A stretch of 64,000 nucleotides of DNA. It comes from Pratylenchus scribneri. Its lineage: Eukaryota; Nematoda; Chromadorea; Rhabditida; Pratylenchidae. Numbering within the stretch: position 1 is the stretch's first letter; every line of letters starts with the position of its first letter. The translations under genes were made by a program, and so were the position numbers. The notes below the pieces were generated by a model, which did not search any database, was not told the origin of the DNA, and was given only the letters and a program-made list of their open reading frames with translations. Below are positions 15,234-28,765 of this stretch, piece after piece. The DNA lies in contig JAQSEB010000020.1 of the NCBI GenBank assembly GCA_030063045.1, positions 1,364,001-1,428,000 of the forward strand, in the 5' to 3' direction.

Positions 15234-16369
15234 TCACTCCGAGCGGCTTGAACCATGGCGTCGTCGGCTAAGTTCCTTGATCTTCAGGCTCGGTCGTTCT
15301 CCTCTTTTGCTGGTTCTGGATGAAACCTGTAAAATAAAAAATGTTAAATTGTTCTGAAGAGTGAATTTTCCCCCAAACAACCAACCTCAAAAATCTTCCG
15401 CTCCGTGTGGTGCTTCCTCGATCCGCGGTGACTCCCTGATCGGCTTCGGCTGCTTCGTCCGCTGATGCTTCCGCTGCGACTGTCTGATGTGGAACGGGAA
15501 CGGCTTGATGACGAACGGCCACGGGAATGTGAAGAACGGCTTCTGCTTCTGCTGGTCCGGCTCCGAGAATGATGACTGCTGCTTGATCGTCTGCTGCTCC
15601 GCTTGCTGCTGGATCGATGTTTGCTCTTTCTGCTGCTGGATCGATGTTTGCTCTTCTTGTGGCTCTTCTCTCGGACAGATGTGATGATGATAGGCATGGG
15701 AAGCACAATGTCTGATCTAAAAATTATGGGAAAATTTAATGGAAAATTAAATTAAGGTTAAGTAAACTCACGTGTGTCGGCTCGAGCGTGCAGTGGCGGC
15801 GTCAGCAAGATCCATGTATGGCGATGATCCTCCCATGTGTTGCATTGGTGGTGGTGCAATTGGATATGGAGCAGGGGCCGGCGGTGCAGGGTATTGAACA
15901 GCAGAATTGTTTGATGTTGGTGCCATCGGATATGGAGCAGGGGCCGGTGGTGGAGACGGCGGCGGCGGCATTGGACGGCGTGAAGTGACGACACGGGTCT
16001 CGATCACAGGTGTTGGATGGAATGGAACCTTGAAATAAAAGGGGAATTAAACAAAGGAAAACGAAAAAGTGTTGTAAAACTGACCGGACTGGGATAAGCA
16101 GCAGGCACTGACGTTTGTTGAGCCGGGTAGACGACCTTCTTGCGGATCCTTTTTGAACGGGCACACACACAGCAGCAAGTGATGAGGAAAAGCAGGAACA
16201 TAAAGAACATGGCGACAATGCAGCCGGCAAGCAACCAGAACATCCAAGGAATGCAGCGTAACGAAAAGCAATCTGAAAAATTAAAAATGAATTTTGTATT
16301 GGAATATTTTGATGTAATTTGCTTACCTCCTCCAGAGCATGTGAATAGGATTTGGCGGCCGCCGGACAT
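15234..16369 (-). CDS. single-pass membrane protein with proline-rich and Arg/Ser-rich tail
   Basis: Five exons. A short N-terminus (MSGGRQILFTCSGGG) is followed by a Cys-flanked hydrophobic segment (WMFWLLAGCIVAMFFMFLL) and a Cys cluster (TCCCVCARSKRIRKK), suiting a type III membrane protein with palmitoylation-prone cysteines. The cytosolic part has a Pro-rich region with APAPYP repeats and then about 100 residues of Arg/Ser/Lys/His repeats resembling RS domains, ending in SRRRHGSSRSE. RS domains are usual in splicing factors, so their presence behind a membrane span is odd. I do not recognise a family. A TATA-like box and a 27-bp tandem repeat lie upstream of the start. Confidence 0.7.
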
Positions 16370-16392
16370 TGATGATGTGTAGAATTATAGAC

Positions 16393-16500
16393 GATTGATT
16401 GGGAAAATTGTAGGCAATTGATTGATTGGGAAAATTGTAGGCAATTGATTGATTGGGAAAATTGTAGGCAATTGATTGATTGGGAAAATTGTAGGCTATT
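16393..16500. repeat. 27-bp tandem repeat, 4 copies
   Basis: Four copies of a 27-bp unit (GATTGATTGGGAAAATTGTA plus GGCAATT) lie between the start codon at 16369 and the TATA-like box at 16547-16554 of the minus-strand gene. They probably fall in its 5' leader or core promoter. Confidence 0.85.
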
Positions 16501-16546
16501 GATTGGGAGAATTGATTGTTGGTTGTTGTCTAAAGGAGAGCAGCCG

Positions 16547-16554
16547 CTTTTATA
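16547..16554 (-). promoter_or_regulatory. TATA-like box
   Basis: TATAAAAG on the minus strand, about 180 bp upstream of the start codon of the membrane/RS protein, in otherwise non-coding DNA. It would serve leftward transcription; the F-box-like gene starts rightward at 16807. Confidence 0.5.
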
Positions 16555-16806
16555 GTTTTTCTTAATACGGATGTACTACAGATACCATAATTTGTCTCAA
16601 CCATATCGTAATCGCTTATTGATTTGGTATGTATCGTTTCTCAATTCTCTCTCTCTCTGTCGTCTGTCCTGTCATCTTCAAATAAAAAAAGCCTTTTTTT
16701 CGCCACTCTTAACCCAAAAACACCCAACGAAAGTGCCACATAAATCAACCAACAAGTTCCGGGCTGCACAAACGACTCCACAACACTCCACCCAATTTGC
16801 AACAAG

Positions 16807-17953
16807 ATGTCTTCTCCAAACGACAGCGGTTACCAACGACTCCATCGCATCCAAAAAGTCGAGCAACATTCACGGAGGAACAATTGTAAGAGGGTACGTT
16901 TATTCATTCATTTATTTATTTATTTTTTTTTAAATTCCCCATTCTATTTTAGATTGCCGCTGCTTCTTCTTCCCGGACTTCGGCCGCCGCCAACATCAAC
17001 AACTCGCCGCCCGGATTGGACCAATTGCCGCTGAACACACTCGTCATTGTCGCATCTCAATTGCCATTTGCCGACTTCAAAACACTGGGATCCGTGTCGA
17101 GAAAATTAAACTCAGTGAGTCCCTATTTTTTATGAAGATTTGTTCTTTTCATCACTTTTTTCAGGCCCAACGTTCGACCAGATATTCGCGCAAGTGCATT
17201 TCAGTGGAGTTGCTTCGCCGCCTGTTCCCAGAAGAAACCATCCCGTTATTCAATGGCTCAGCAAATGTCAAGGACGATGATGGCGAACACAACAATGTCA
17301 AGGAGGTCAACAGTGGCAGCAACGAAGAAAAGATGAGACCGGACAGCTGTGTTGGAATGGTAAGTCTTCTCGTCCTTCAAGAATATATTAATTTTTCCAA
17401 TCATTTTAGTTGCAAGTGATGACGCCATTACGGGATACTATTCGTGCATCGCCGCCAAGGAATATCAATGAAGTGGATCTGAGCGAGTTCGGTGCCTTTC
17501 GTGAGTCTCATTTCGAAGAATTACTCAAGGTTAGTTTCTTTTTTGGTCTCTAATTTTTCCTAAAATTTGTCATTTTTAGTCAGTCAACAATGGACGAGCA
17601 ATTTTTGCCGAGGTGCGACGATTGAGTGTGCAAGGATGTGTACTCGAGATCAAGGACATGGCCTTCCTAAGCAAATTGATGCCAAAAGTGTGGTTCATTC
17701 GCTGCTCGGCTCGGACCCTTGTCGTACCGGATAGGTTGGTTTCTTTAACACTTATCAATTTGCTTCTAATTCTTCTTTTTCGTTTTTCAGCGCAGAACAA
17801 AAGGCATTGAGCACGGAACAAATGCAAACATTGCGGACACGAGTGGAGAATTTCGAACAAGTCTGGAGGCAATTTACACGCAAACAACTATGGTTCCTGG
17901 CTCAACTCACCGAACTCTTCGCCGACTTGGAGCTGGTTCAACTCGACAATTAA
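16807..17953 (+). CDS. F-box-like protein
   Basis: Six exons joined in frame. The start is MSSPNDSGYQRLHRI and the end is FADLELVQLDN. Residues about 45-75 (PLNTLVIVASQLPFADFKTL then GSVSRKLNS) match the F-box pattern, in which a Leu/Pro start, an S-x-L-P-F-x-D and a V-S-R/K-x-x-N close the helix pair that binds SKP1. The rest has no obvious WD40 or LRR repeats; a Cys-containing segment (RRLSVQGCVLEI) could be one degenerate LRR-like strand. If the F-box call is right, it would be a substrate receptor of an SCF ubiquitin ligase. Substrate unknown. It is divergently oriented to the membrane/RS gene. Confidence 0.65.
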
Positions 17954-18285
17954 CAATTGCGCTGGATGATTGGTGGATGCAAAGAAGAATAAATAAAATT
18001 CATCTCACATTGTATTGTATTTGTATGTATATTCACTTCACACTTTCAATTGTATTTTCCCATATTTATTGTGCCAATATTGTTATTTTTTTGTTTTTGA
18101 ATAAATAAAATTGAATTTTGTTTTGATTCATGAATGTGTTTCTTGTAAAGTTGTTGAATGTTTTACACATTTCTGCTATACCTATATTTTCCAATTCGGA
18201 AGATTATTTCATAGAAAGAAATCAAAGCCAAAAATTCTTGGCACTTTTCATTATTCATAATCATAATTCATAACATAATGATGCC

Positions 18286-19568
18286 TAGGGAGCGGATTTT
18301 TATTGATATCAATATTTTTCTTGCGAACTTAAAATAGCTTTAAACCAACATAAAACACGTTTTTATCAAGGTTTTAGTTGATTTACATGAACTTTTATAT
18401 CAATATTCATCAATATTTTGCCATTTTTTGGCCATCAATATTGATATCAATATTTTGGCATTTTTTGACAAATTTTGGCCATTTTTGTCAATATTTTGAA
18501 GATTTTAGAAAAAAGTTGACATTTTTTGATAAAAATCTAAAAATTTTTTTTAAAAATTTTGAAAATTTTTAGAAAAATTTTGAGAATTTCTTAAAAAATT
18601 TAAGGAAAAAGTTCATTTTGTGATTTTTTGAAAATAATTAATGAAAAAATTGATTTTGAAAAATTTTTTAAAAATTATTGATGTGTTTAAAAATTTTCAG
18701 GAATTGGATTTTGAAATTTTTGAATAAAAACTTTGAAATATGAATAATTTTTGGTAATAGTTAAGTTTGTGTCACACATTTTTTTTCAAAAAAATTTTTT
18801 GATTTTATTTTGAGCTAAAAACGTGTATTTAGGGGTTTTCAATAATGGGGAATCCGAATTTAGCATTTATTTTTCGTAAATTAAATTTCCTGAACCAGTA
18901 CAGGTTTACAAACCGGTTTCGAAAAAATTGAACTTTGATATTTTCGGTCAAATTATACACCATTCGACGCGTATCGATGAGCTGATCGCGAATCTGTAAT
19001 TGGTTTCGCATAAAACCCAAAACTAAAAAAGTTATGGCCATTTTAGTCAAATGGGTCACTTATACACCTTCTAAAAATTTAAACGGCTATAACTTTTTTA
19101 GTTTTGGGTTTTATGCGAAACCAATTACAGATTCGCGATCAGCTCATCGATACGCGTCGAATGGTGTATAATTTGACCGAAAATATCAAAGTTCAATTTT
19201 TTCGAAACCGGTTTGTAAACCTGTACTGGTTCAGGAAATTTAATTTACGAAAAATAAATGCTAAATTCGGATTCCCCATTATTGAAAACCCCTAAATACA
19301 CGTTTTTAGCTCAAAATAAAATCAAAAAATTTTTTTGAAAAAAAATGTGTGACACAAACTTAACTATTACCTAATTTTTGATTGAGGATAATGAAAAATA
19401 TTTTTTTCGAAATTTTTATAAAATATAGCGATTTTTTAAAAAAATTTTCATCAATATTTCATCAATATTTTGCCTATTTTTGCAAATTATATCAATATTT
19501 TGACAATTTTATGTCAATATTTTATGCCTATATTTCGGGATTCTATATCAATATAAATCCGCTCCCTA
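18286..19568. mobile_element. hAT-like foldback transposon (non-autonomous)
   Basis: A 1283-bp element with terminal inverted repeats TAGGGAGCGGATTT...AAATCCGCTCCCTA. It is flanked by an exact 8-bp direct duplication ATGATGCC (18278-18285 and 19569-19576). Inside, 18753-19039 and 19085-19371 are near-perfect 287-bp inverted copies separated by a 45-bp loop, so the centre is a long palindrome. The arms between are very AT-rich with TCAATATT repeats. An 8-bp duplication and a TAGGG-type end are hallmarks of the hAT superfamily. No transposase frame is present. The same 63-residue frame can be read on both strands because of the palindrome and is not a gene. Confidence 0.85.
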
Positions 19569-19869
19569 ATGATGCCCAACTTCATTATCCTTATTCCTTA
19601 TCATTTGATAGCAATCCCTTGGGTGGGATAATAAATCCTCGCTGAGCTATCATCTATGATACAAAACAAATCAGCGAATCCTTTCTCACATCTCACTTAT
19701 CATTGCCAATCAATACTAGTATAAAATGGATTAATAAATCCTAAAACCTAACTAATATACTAAATAAAAATAAATGAATATTCCAAAATTTTTTAGTGTT
19801 GTCCAAATTAACAATATAATAAACTTTAGAGTAAAAAATATAAAGCTTCATCAATTAAAAAATTTTATT

Positions 19870-20619
19870 ATGCAAAGAAATCGAACGCCGAAACCGAAAT
19901 TGGATGGATTTGTGCCGATGCCGAAACCCAAACTAGTGAATATGAGCAGGTCAATAATGATTCTCATTTACATCATCATCTTTTTATCATTATTTTTAGA
20001 TCCCAAAACGCATTGAGTCAAAAAAAAGAAGGGCAAATCTTGGAAATCTTGGATCCCAATTTTCTGCGGCAAAAGAATAAATCAATTGTGGCACTCATGG
20101 TCGACAAGGATAAAATCAATGCATCAAGAGATGAGAAGAAACAACTGGTTAAGGCCTATTACAATGAAAAATTGCATCGGAAAGCAGTGGCAGCCGAGAT
20201 TGGAAGCAGCATTCGTCAACGGTCAACTCCAGCAGCAGCACTTTCATCACCGCCTATTCCAACATTCACACACACTCCGGTGTCATCTCCATTGCAATAT
20301 GAAAATGGTGAAGACGAATTCTACAGTGAGGAAGTCAGCCTGCCATCCAGCTGCAGCATCAATTATGGACACCAAAATGAGGAAGAAGAAGAACATCCCG
20401 CCGATGTTAGCCCCATCATGTATGTGTTTTGTTATTTGCATTATTATAAATCAATGATCAAAATTTAGTCCCGATCATTTTTCGCCATTTGCATTTGAGG
20501 ATTTGCCGCAATTTCAAATTGGACCGTCAGAAAAACAAATCAAGGAAGATGTTTCAATTGTGCGTTCACCGGATATTTTGGACTTAATCAAAGAATTCAA
20601 CAATATGACAATTCATTGA
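19870..20619 (+). CDS. unrecognised protein, three exons
   Basis: Starts MQRNRTPKPKLDGFVPMPKP. Exon 1 joins through a GT-AG intron to exon 2 (SQNALSQKKEGQILEILDPN), which has a Lys-rich helical stretch (KKQLVKAYYNEKLHRKAVAA), then Ser/Pro/Thr-rich and Glu-rich segments. Exon 3 begins PDHFSPFAFEDLPQF and ends IKEFNNMTIH. About 215 residues, mostly predicted disordered, no membrane segment. Reading frames continue cleanly over both introns, so I believe the gene is real. No family recognised. It is 280 bp upstream of the POT1-like gene on the same strand. Confidence 0.65.
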
Positions 20620-20898
20620 ATGATACCGGCCGATGATGAAAAGACAACAAAATATTCTCATTTTTCATTCGAAATAAAATTAAAAATTAAGACTTTGATT
20701 TACATTATTTTTATTGTCTTTTAAACACTAAACTTATTCTATAAAAAAAAAAAATACAATAAAGTTTTTCTTGATCTTGAGTCTTGACCACATTTAAATG
20801 TATATGAACATGAACATTGATAATATATCTAAACAATGGAAATTTAATTTTATTTTTCTCCGCAGAAAAATTTGGCACTTTTTATTTGGACTTGAATA

Positions 20899-22010
20899 AT
20901 GATGCCGAATTCATTGTCCGTATCACTTGATAGCAATTCCTTGGCTCTGTTGGAAAAAATGTGCAAGCGTTTGGAGAGCATTGACGAAAATATCAACAAA
21001 CGATTGGAAACCATCAATGAAAATATCAGCAAACGATTGGACAGCATGGATATGGCAAGTTTTAATAGGGAAATATTATAATATTTAAAATTATTGAAGT
21101 CAACTATAATTAAAAATAAAGCCAAAACCGATCATCAGAGCGGATCTTTGTGAAATAAAAATAGAAAATTCTGAAAAAATAAAACAGCAAATTTCAGAAG
21201 CTCTCGACCATTGTGGATAAATTCAAAAATGATGGCGGCACTCCGAATTCTTCTTCTCCTGTCCTACAGGATAAAAATGTAATGGAAATGGATGACAGCT
21301 TTGACAACGTCATTGGACCGCAACCACCGCAAAATGTAATAGCCGCAAATCAACCGGATGAAAATTTCCTCGAATATTTGAACAAATCTATTGAAGATTG
21401 GACAAGATTGAAAGCCAAAGCAGTCAAATTCTCAAGTCTTGATTTGAATGGACATCCACGCGGCAAATATTTTGATGTAGTTTGCAAGGTAAACAAATTT
21501 TTTGGATTTCCACCAATTTTTTATTTAAGGTTCTTTCAATTGTTTCGCCCAAACCTGAATTTCCCGACAAGCCTCTTAACATTTGCGTTTGTGATGGGAC
21601 TAAATTGCCATTTGCAGGGTAAAAATTTATAAATTGATAATTCATCCAGAAATTATTTTATATAGCTCATATTCTCCGCTTGCTTTTTCTTTACAAGAAA
21701 ACTTCTACACAACAAAAAGTGGTTTATTTGACAGCCAGCAGAGCAATTATGATAAAATCAAGGACTATGTTCATTATATCGCATGTTATGGTATGAATAC
21801 AATTATATTCTAAGCATATATTTGTAAATTTCAGACGAATATGGTGAGCAGGCAATGAAGCTGAATCCAGGAGACATTATTGAAATTCGAAATGTGCACG
21901 TGAAAGAAAAAGGGACCAATTATTATTTCTCACTTCATGGCGCACATGGCAAACATTTCAACCGTGGAATATATGTGTTGGAACCGTCCAAAAATGGCAA
22001 TGCAAAATAA
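20899..22010 (+). CDS. POT1-type single-OB-fold telomere protein (OB2-like)
   Basis: The second half resembles the second OB fold of vertebrate POT1. Recognised blocks are GKYFDVVCKVLSIVSPKP, ICVCDGTKLPFAG, DYVHYIACYDEYGEQ, KLNPGDIIEIRNVHVKEKG and YYFSLHGAHGKHFNRGIYVL. They correspond to POT1's FDLTCQL, VWDGTRTPF, VGSFLRIYSLH and FHLHGG-YGRGIRVL. POT1 binds single-stranded telomeric DNA and protects chromosome ends. C. elegans splits POT1 into single-OB proteins, and POT-1 there is the OB2-type one. The N-terminal 50 residues form a heptad-like run (LESIDENINKRLETINENIS). The joins from 21487 on (intron to 21531, then to the exon at about 21666 and the last at 21834) are well supported. The link between the 20899 exon and the exon at about 21200 is not settled. 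Confidence 0.7.
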
Positions 22011-22458
22011 ATATGGGCAGCATATTTAATCACTCAAATTCATTCCATTTGTTTTTCAATTTATTTGCATTTTTGAATAGAATTTAATTTATTTTTGAAT
22101 AAATTTTATTTATTATTTTTTAATCGATTCGATTGGCTTCGATTTTAATCGATTGAATGAATTATTTACTATTATTCTTAAAATTGAGATTTTCTCTCTC
22201 TTTCATTTCAAAAGCATTTAAAGCAAAGCCCAATAAATAAAATAATACGAATAATCTAGCTAACCGACCGATTGCATCATTTTTAGAAATATGTAATCAT
22301 CCATCCATATTTCTAGGGCAAAAATTCATGTAAAAATAATTTCAATTTATTTAGATTGAGAGAGAAGACTGGCAGTCCGTTACCTTCTTAAATTTTATTC
22401 TCATCAAACAAAAGCTTTATTATTTCCAACGAGTGCTGTAAACATTTTGACAACAAGG

Positions 22459-24955
<2,497 letters not shown>

Positions 24956-26796
24956 ATTGACATAAAGAAAAGATGAATCGGCAGTATTTTTGATTATTAT
25001 TGGGAATATTTTGTTTAATCCGCAATTTACAAAAAAACTTTGACCCTCTTTCGGATGATTTTATATGAAATTTGGCCAAAATTGACTAAAAAGTGACTCA
25101 TTTTGGGGACCACTCTCCCATCCCACTCAATTGATTTGTTGTACTCCTTTTTCTCTCTGATTCCCCCATTCTCGTTAATTTTTATTGTTACATGAAAAAT
25201 TGGATTGTTTTTTTCAAGATAAACGATTAAATCAATTCCAAAAATTGAAACCAATTTAGCCAATTTCACAATTTATAAGTTAATATGGGAAAATAGGTAG
25301 ATGATGTTCAATCCTTTCCTTCTAATAATGCCGTCACTCCCTTTCCTTACAATGAATTTATTTTATATCAACACAGCGGGGAATTGGCCAACACAGGTGA
25401 GCGGAAAAGATGCGAGAAGGCGGAATTGGTGGGTGGGTGTTTGTCCTTCGTCTCCCCCCTTTGGCCCAGCCCATTCCTCCTTTCCCCGATGAATCTTACC
25501 CCGCGGGGTCCGTTTTCATCCACCCCTCCTCTCTTCACCAATTCCTTTACTTCTTCGATTGTCCTGCTGGCTGGGGTGGTTGTTTGAGCAACCAAACATA
25601 TTCCATTCATTCAATTCATTGGGCCTTTTGCCCCTTTGGCCAACTCCGTGTCTCCGTTTCACCCCAAACCCCCTAGCATTTTTGGTTGCCTAGGTGGTTG
25701 GTTTCCCCTTCTCCGCGTATTTCCTTTCCATTCATTCATCCCATTTTCAACCAATTCACGCCATTTTTCCTAAAATGGCCCGGGGCAACAGTCATTCATT
25801 CAATCCCCCGGCCCCAAGTCCAGTCAGCTGCCCTCCTTCCACCCACTTCATTCACATTTTTATTCACAACAAAAACATTTTCCCCACCTTTCCCTAAATA
25901 CTAATCCTTTCCACCGACCAAAATTGCCTTTCCCTAATCCAAATCCGCGAAAAAACAAATTTTTTTCCCTCATACATCGATACAATTTATCACTTCAATT
26001 TCACATATTCCATCCATCATCCATCCATCCATCAATTTCAACCTCCCCGGTAAATTCCGAGACTGAAAAATAAAAAGATTCAAAACAAATTCTCGCCGAT
26101 TTCAAGATTAATATATTTTAGTAAGAAATTGTACCCATCAATTGGACTTAAACCATCAAAATGACGTAAATTCCCCATTTTTGTAATCAATGCGCGAAAA
26201 TATTTCCCCCAAACATCTTTTCGGCTTATTCTTGCAATTCAATGATAGAATGTCCCTTATGCCCAATTTCCCATTTCCTCAAATCCCTCCTCATCCACTC
26301 CAAAAATGTTGAAAGTGGGTCCTCTTTCCCACCACCCCTCTTCAAGAGCATTGCCCCAATTTTTTTTAAGTTTTTCATATTTTTTTTTGCAATTCACGCA
26401 AAGAATCAACCTCACTAAAATCAAAATATTAAATACGTTGTCCTTTCTGATTTGTTTAATCCGCATTTAATTTTTTTGCCCTTAAGGCAACCAAAAAACT
26501 TGCATCCAAATCCAACTCTCTATGCTATTTATTCCCCCATTTTCGCATATCCACACCATCTAATGCGCGAACATTTCCTCTTCAGGATCAGCCGAAAAAC
26601 CATCGCCGTCGACAAATCCCTCCAAATTTACTCCACATTTTTTCCCAAACATTGGAAGCATCATTTCCCCCATTTTGTGTGTTCGTCCCAGTCCATTCAT
26701 CATCGACAACTTTTTTTCAAATGGTTCATTGCAATCGCTGAACCTGCTGTTAAAAATCACGGCCAAATATATTATTGTTGTGAACAATAAAATAAA
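24956..26796. other. 1.8-kb region without a supported gene
   Basis: 25300-25900 is rich in C runs on the plus strand, with CATTCATTC and CCATCCATC simple repeats near 25600-26040. Minus-strand frames at 25269-25027 (lacks an ATG) and 25610-25368 (hydrophilic, no recognised domain) have no supporting splice signals. A minus-strand frame at 26787-26560 starts with a signal-like segment and has an acidic end (DGDGFSADPEEEMFAH). Another acidic frame at 26466-26257 could be a further exon. However, its start would be only 9 bp from the plus-strand gene at 26797. None is strong enough to call. Confidence 0.4.
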
Positions 26797-27173
26797 ATGG
26801 CTTTTGGTGATGACAATCGGACACCAAAAGAGAATTCATCCTCTTCACTTTTGAAGGCATTCAACAATTCCTCTTCCAACTCCACCAGTCAACCCCAACA
26901 AATTCCACATGATGATTCGGCAATGCCCCCATGGGCCATTTTGCTCATTGTGGCCATTTCTATTGTAAGTTTGGCTATTCAAAAATACAACAAATATTTC
27001 CCCTTCCATCACAGATTTTGCTCATTTCAATTGGAATTGGCGGATATTTTTTGACAAAAAGGATAAGGGATCGAAGGAAGAATCATGGAGAATATAAACC
27101 GCAACAAGTGGAACATTTACAAGCCAAAGACCTTCCTTATATTACACCGCCAAACATTGAAGGGCTAATTTGA
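26797..27173 (+). CDS. small single-span membrane protein
   Basis: Two exons encode about 108 residues. The N-terminus is Ser/Asn/Gln-rich (MAFGDDNRTPKENSSSSLL). One hydrophobic segment runs across the splice junction (WAILLIVAISI then ILLISIGIGGYFL) and is followed by a basic stop-transfer sequence (TKRIRDRRKNHG) and a short tail ending ITPPNIEGLI. The way the membrane span is continued by exon 2 in phase, after a GTAAGT donor and a CACAG acceptor, supports the model. Probably type I/III topology with the tail in the cytosol. I do not recognise a family. Confidence 0.7.
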
Positions 27174-28188
27174 TCCAAAATATTTGAACAAATGGATTTT
27201 ATTGTGATGGATGTGAAAATGAATAAATAAAGAATGTGATGAACTCAGTCAGCTGAATAAATATATTTAAAATCAACCCAAATTGTCCATAAAATTATAT
27301 AAATTATTAACCATCTTGACCAAAAATATTTTAATACACTTATAAGATATTTTATTCGGTGCCAATTTGCGATAAATGAGTAAATTTTTTGGATTTTTAA
27401 TGTACAATATGATTCCAATTTACAAATATCGTAATGAATTGCCTTTGTGATTTTATGATGAGTTGCCCTCTAGCTTTTAAATTATCACTCTGAAATGGCA
27501 ACGGTACTTGTAAATTAACTGGGTCCAAATTTTTTGGTTCAATTAGGGAAACCTAGAGATGATCCCCGTGGATCATCCGGTATAGTGTTAGGGTGCCTGC
27601 CTTAGATCATTTTGGCTCCAAAAGAATGAAATTTGCATTTTTAGAACCTTTATTTTTCGGCAATTTTTTCAATGTTTTTGCTAAAATTTATATCTGCCAA
27701 TTTCATTTTACCAACCAAATTTACTAATAATAATAATAAGAAGAACAATCCTTCATGGGAGAATTCTCGAGAATGGCCATATTTTTGAATTGCTAAATTG
27801 AAAGGAATTGAGAGGGAGGGGAAAGAGGAAATTTATGGATGCGGCGGATTATGAAGTGTGCCATCCTTTCTTCCTCAATTCCAACAAAATCCTCAAAGTT
27901 TATTCCTCCAAAAATAGGCTCATTTGAGAACTAAAAGTATTTACTTGGAATTCACGTCATCGAATCAAAAATTATTCTTAATCCGATATTACAAAAATAG
28001 CCAAAATATTACCAAAAATTGGATAGAATCTTTAATTCCATCTTATGACTTAAATTTAAATTCATTTGGCCTCAAGGAAAATCATTTAGTTATTTTTATC
28101 ATCCTTCGCCTTCGAAACATAAATGGTACGGTACCCGAAAATTTTAAATTCTGCTGCTTTCGCGAAAAGTTTTAATTCCGCCTTTTCT
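27174..28188. other. non-coding stretch with a tRNA-like fragment
   Basis: No supported gene. At 27558-27625 there is an 8-bp hairpin (GATGATCC-CCGT-GGATCATC) running into GGTATAGTGTTAGGGTGC, which resembles a tRNA D-arm/A-box; the rest of a tRNA is missing. The remainder is AT-rich. Confidence 0.4.
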
Positions 28189-28765
28189 GGAAATAATTAA
28201 TTTGCAATTTTTCCTGTTGCCCTTTCCGGAAAGAATTAATTTGCAATTTTTCCTGTTGCCCTTTCCGGAAAGAATTAATTTGCACTTTTTCTATTTGCCC
28301 TTTCCGGAAAGAATTAATTTGCACTTTTTCTATTTGCCCTTTCCGGAAAGAATTAATTTGCACTTTTTCCGGTTGCCCTTTCCGGAAAGAATTAATTTGC
28401 ACTTTTTCCTGTTGCCCTTTCCGGAAAGAATTAATTTGCACTTTTTCCTGTTGCCTTTTCCGGAAAGAATTAATTTGCACTTTTCTTTCCGGAAAGAATT
28501 AATTTGCACTTTTTCCTGTTGCCCTTTCCGGAAAGAATTAATTTGCACTTTTTTCCGGTTGCCCTTTCCGGAAAGAATTAATTTGCACTTTTTCCGGTTG
28601 CCCTTTCCGGAAAGAATTAATTTGCACTTTTTCCGGTTGCCCTTTCCGGAAAGAATTAATTTGCACTTTTTCCTGTTGCCTTTTCCGGAAAGAATTAATT
28701 TGCACTTTTTCCTGTTGCCCTTTCCGGAAAGAATTAATTTGCACTCTTTCCGGTTGTTCCGGTTG
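28189..28765. repeat. 39-bp minisatellite, 15 units
   Basis: Fifteen tandem units of 39 bp (GGAAAGAATTAATTTGCACT followed by TTTTCCTGTTGCCCTTTCC). The CCTG position alternates among CCTG, CCGG and CTAT. Because 39 is a multiple of three, long open frames run on both strands with a 13-residue period (LPFPERINLHFFL on plus, INSFRKGQQEKVQ on minus). Unit 8 lacks 10 bp and unit 10 has one extra base, together a 9-bp change. No start context, signal or splice evidence suggests translation. The units contain the palindromes TTCCGGAA and AATTAATT. Confidence 0.9.

Noticed and set aside
18829..19295. Matching 63-76 codon frames on both strands inside the foldback element
   Set aside because: They arise from the same palindromic arms. 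No homologue recognised, and the element has no other coding signs.
25027..25610. Minus-strand frames resembling small hydrophilic proteins
   Set aside because: One lacks an ATG, the other has no domain or splice signals. Base composition here is skewed, which lengthens frames by chance.
26560..26787. Minus-strand signal-peptide-like frame with acidic end
   Set aside because: Its start is 9 bp from the start of a better supported plus-strand gene and its continuation could not be joined with confidence.
28189..28765. CRISPR array
   Set aside because: Units are contiguous without unique spacers, and the window is eukaryotic.
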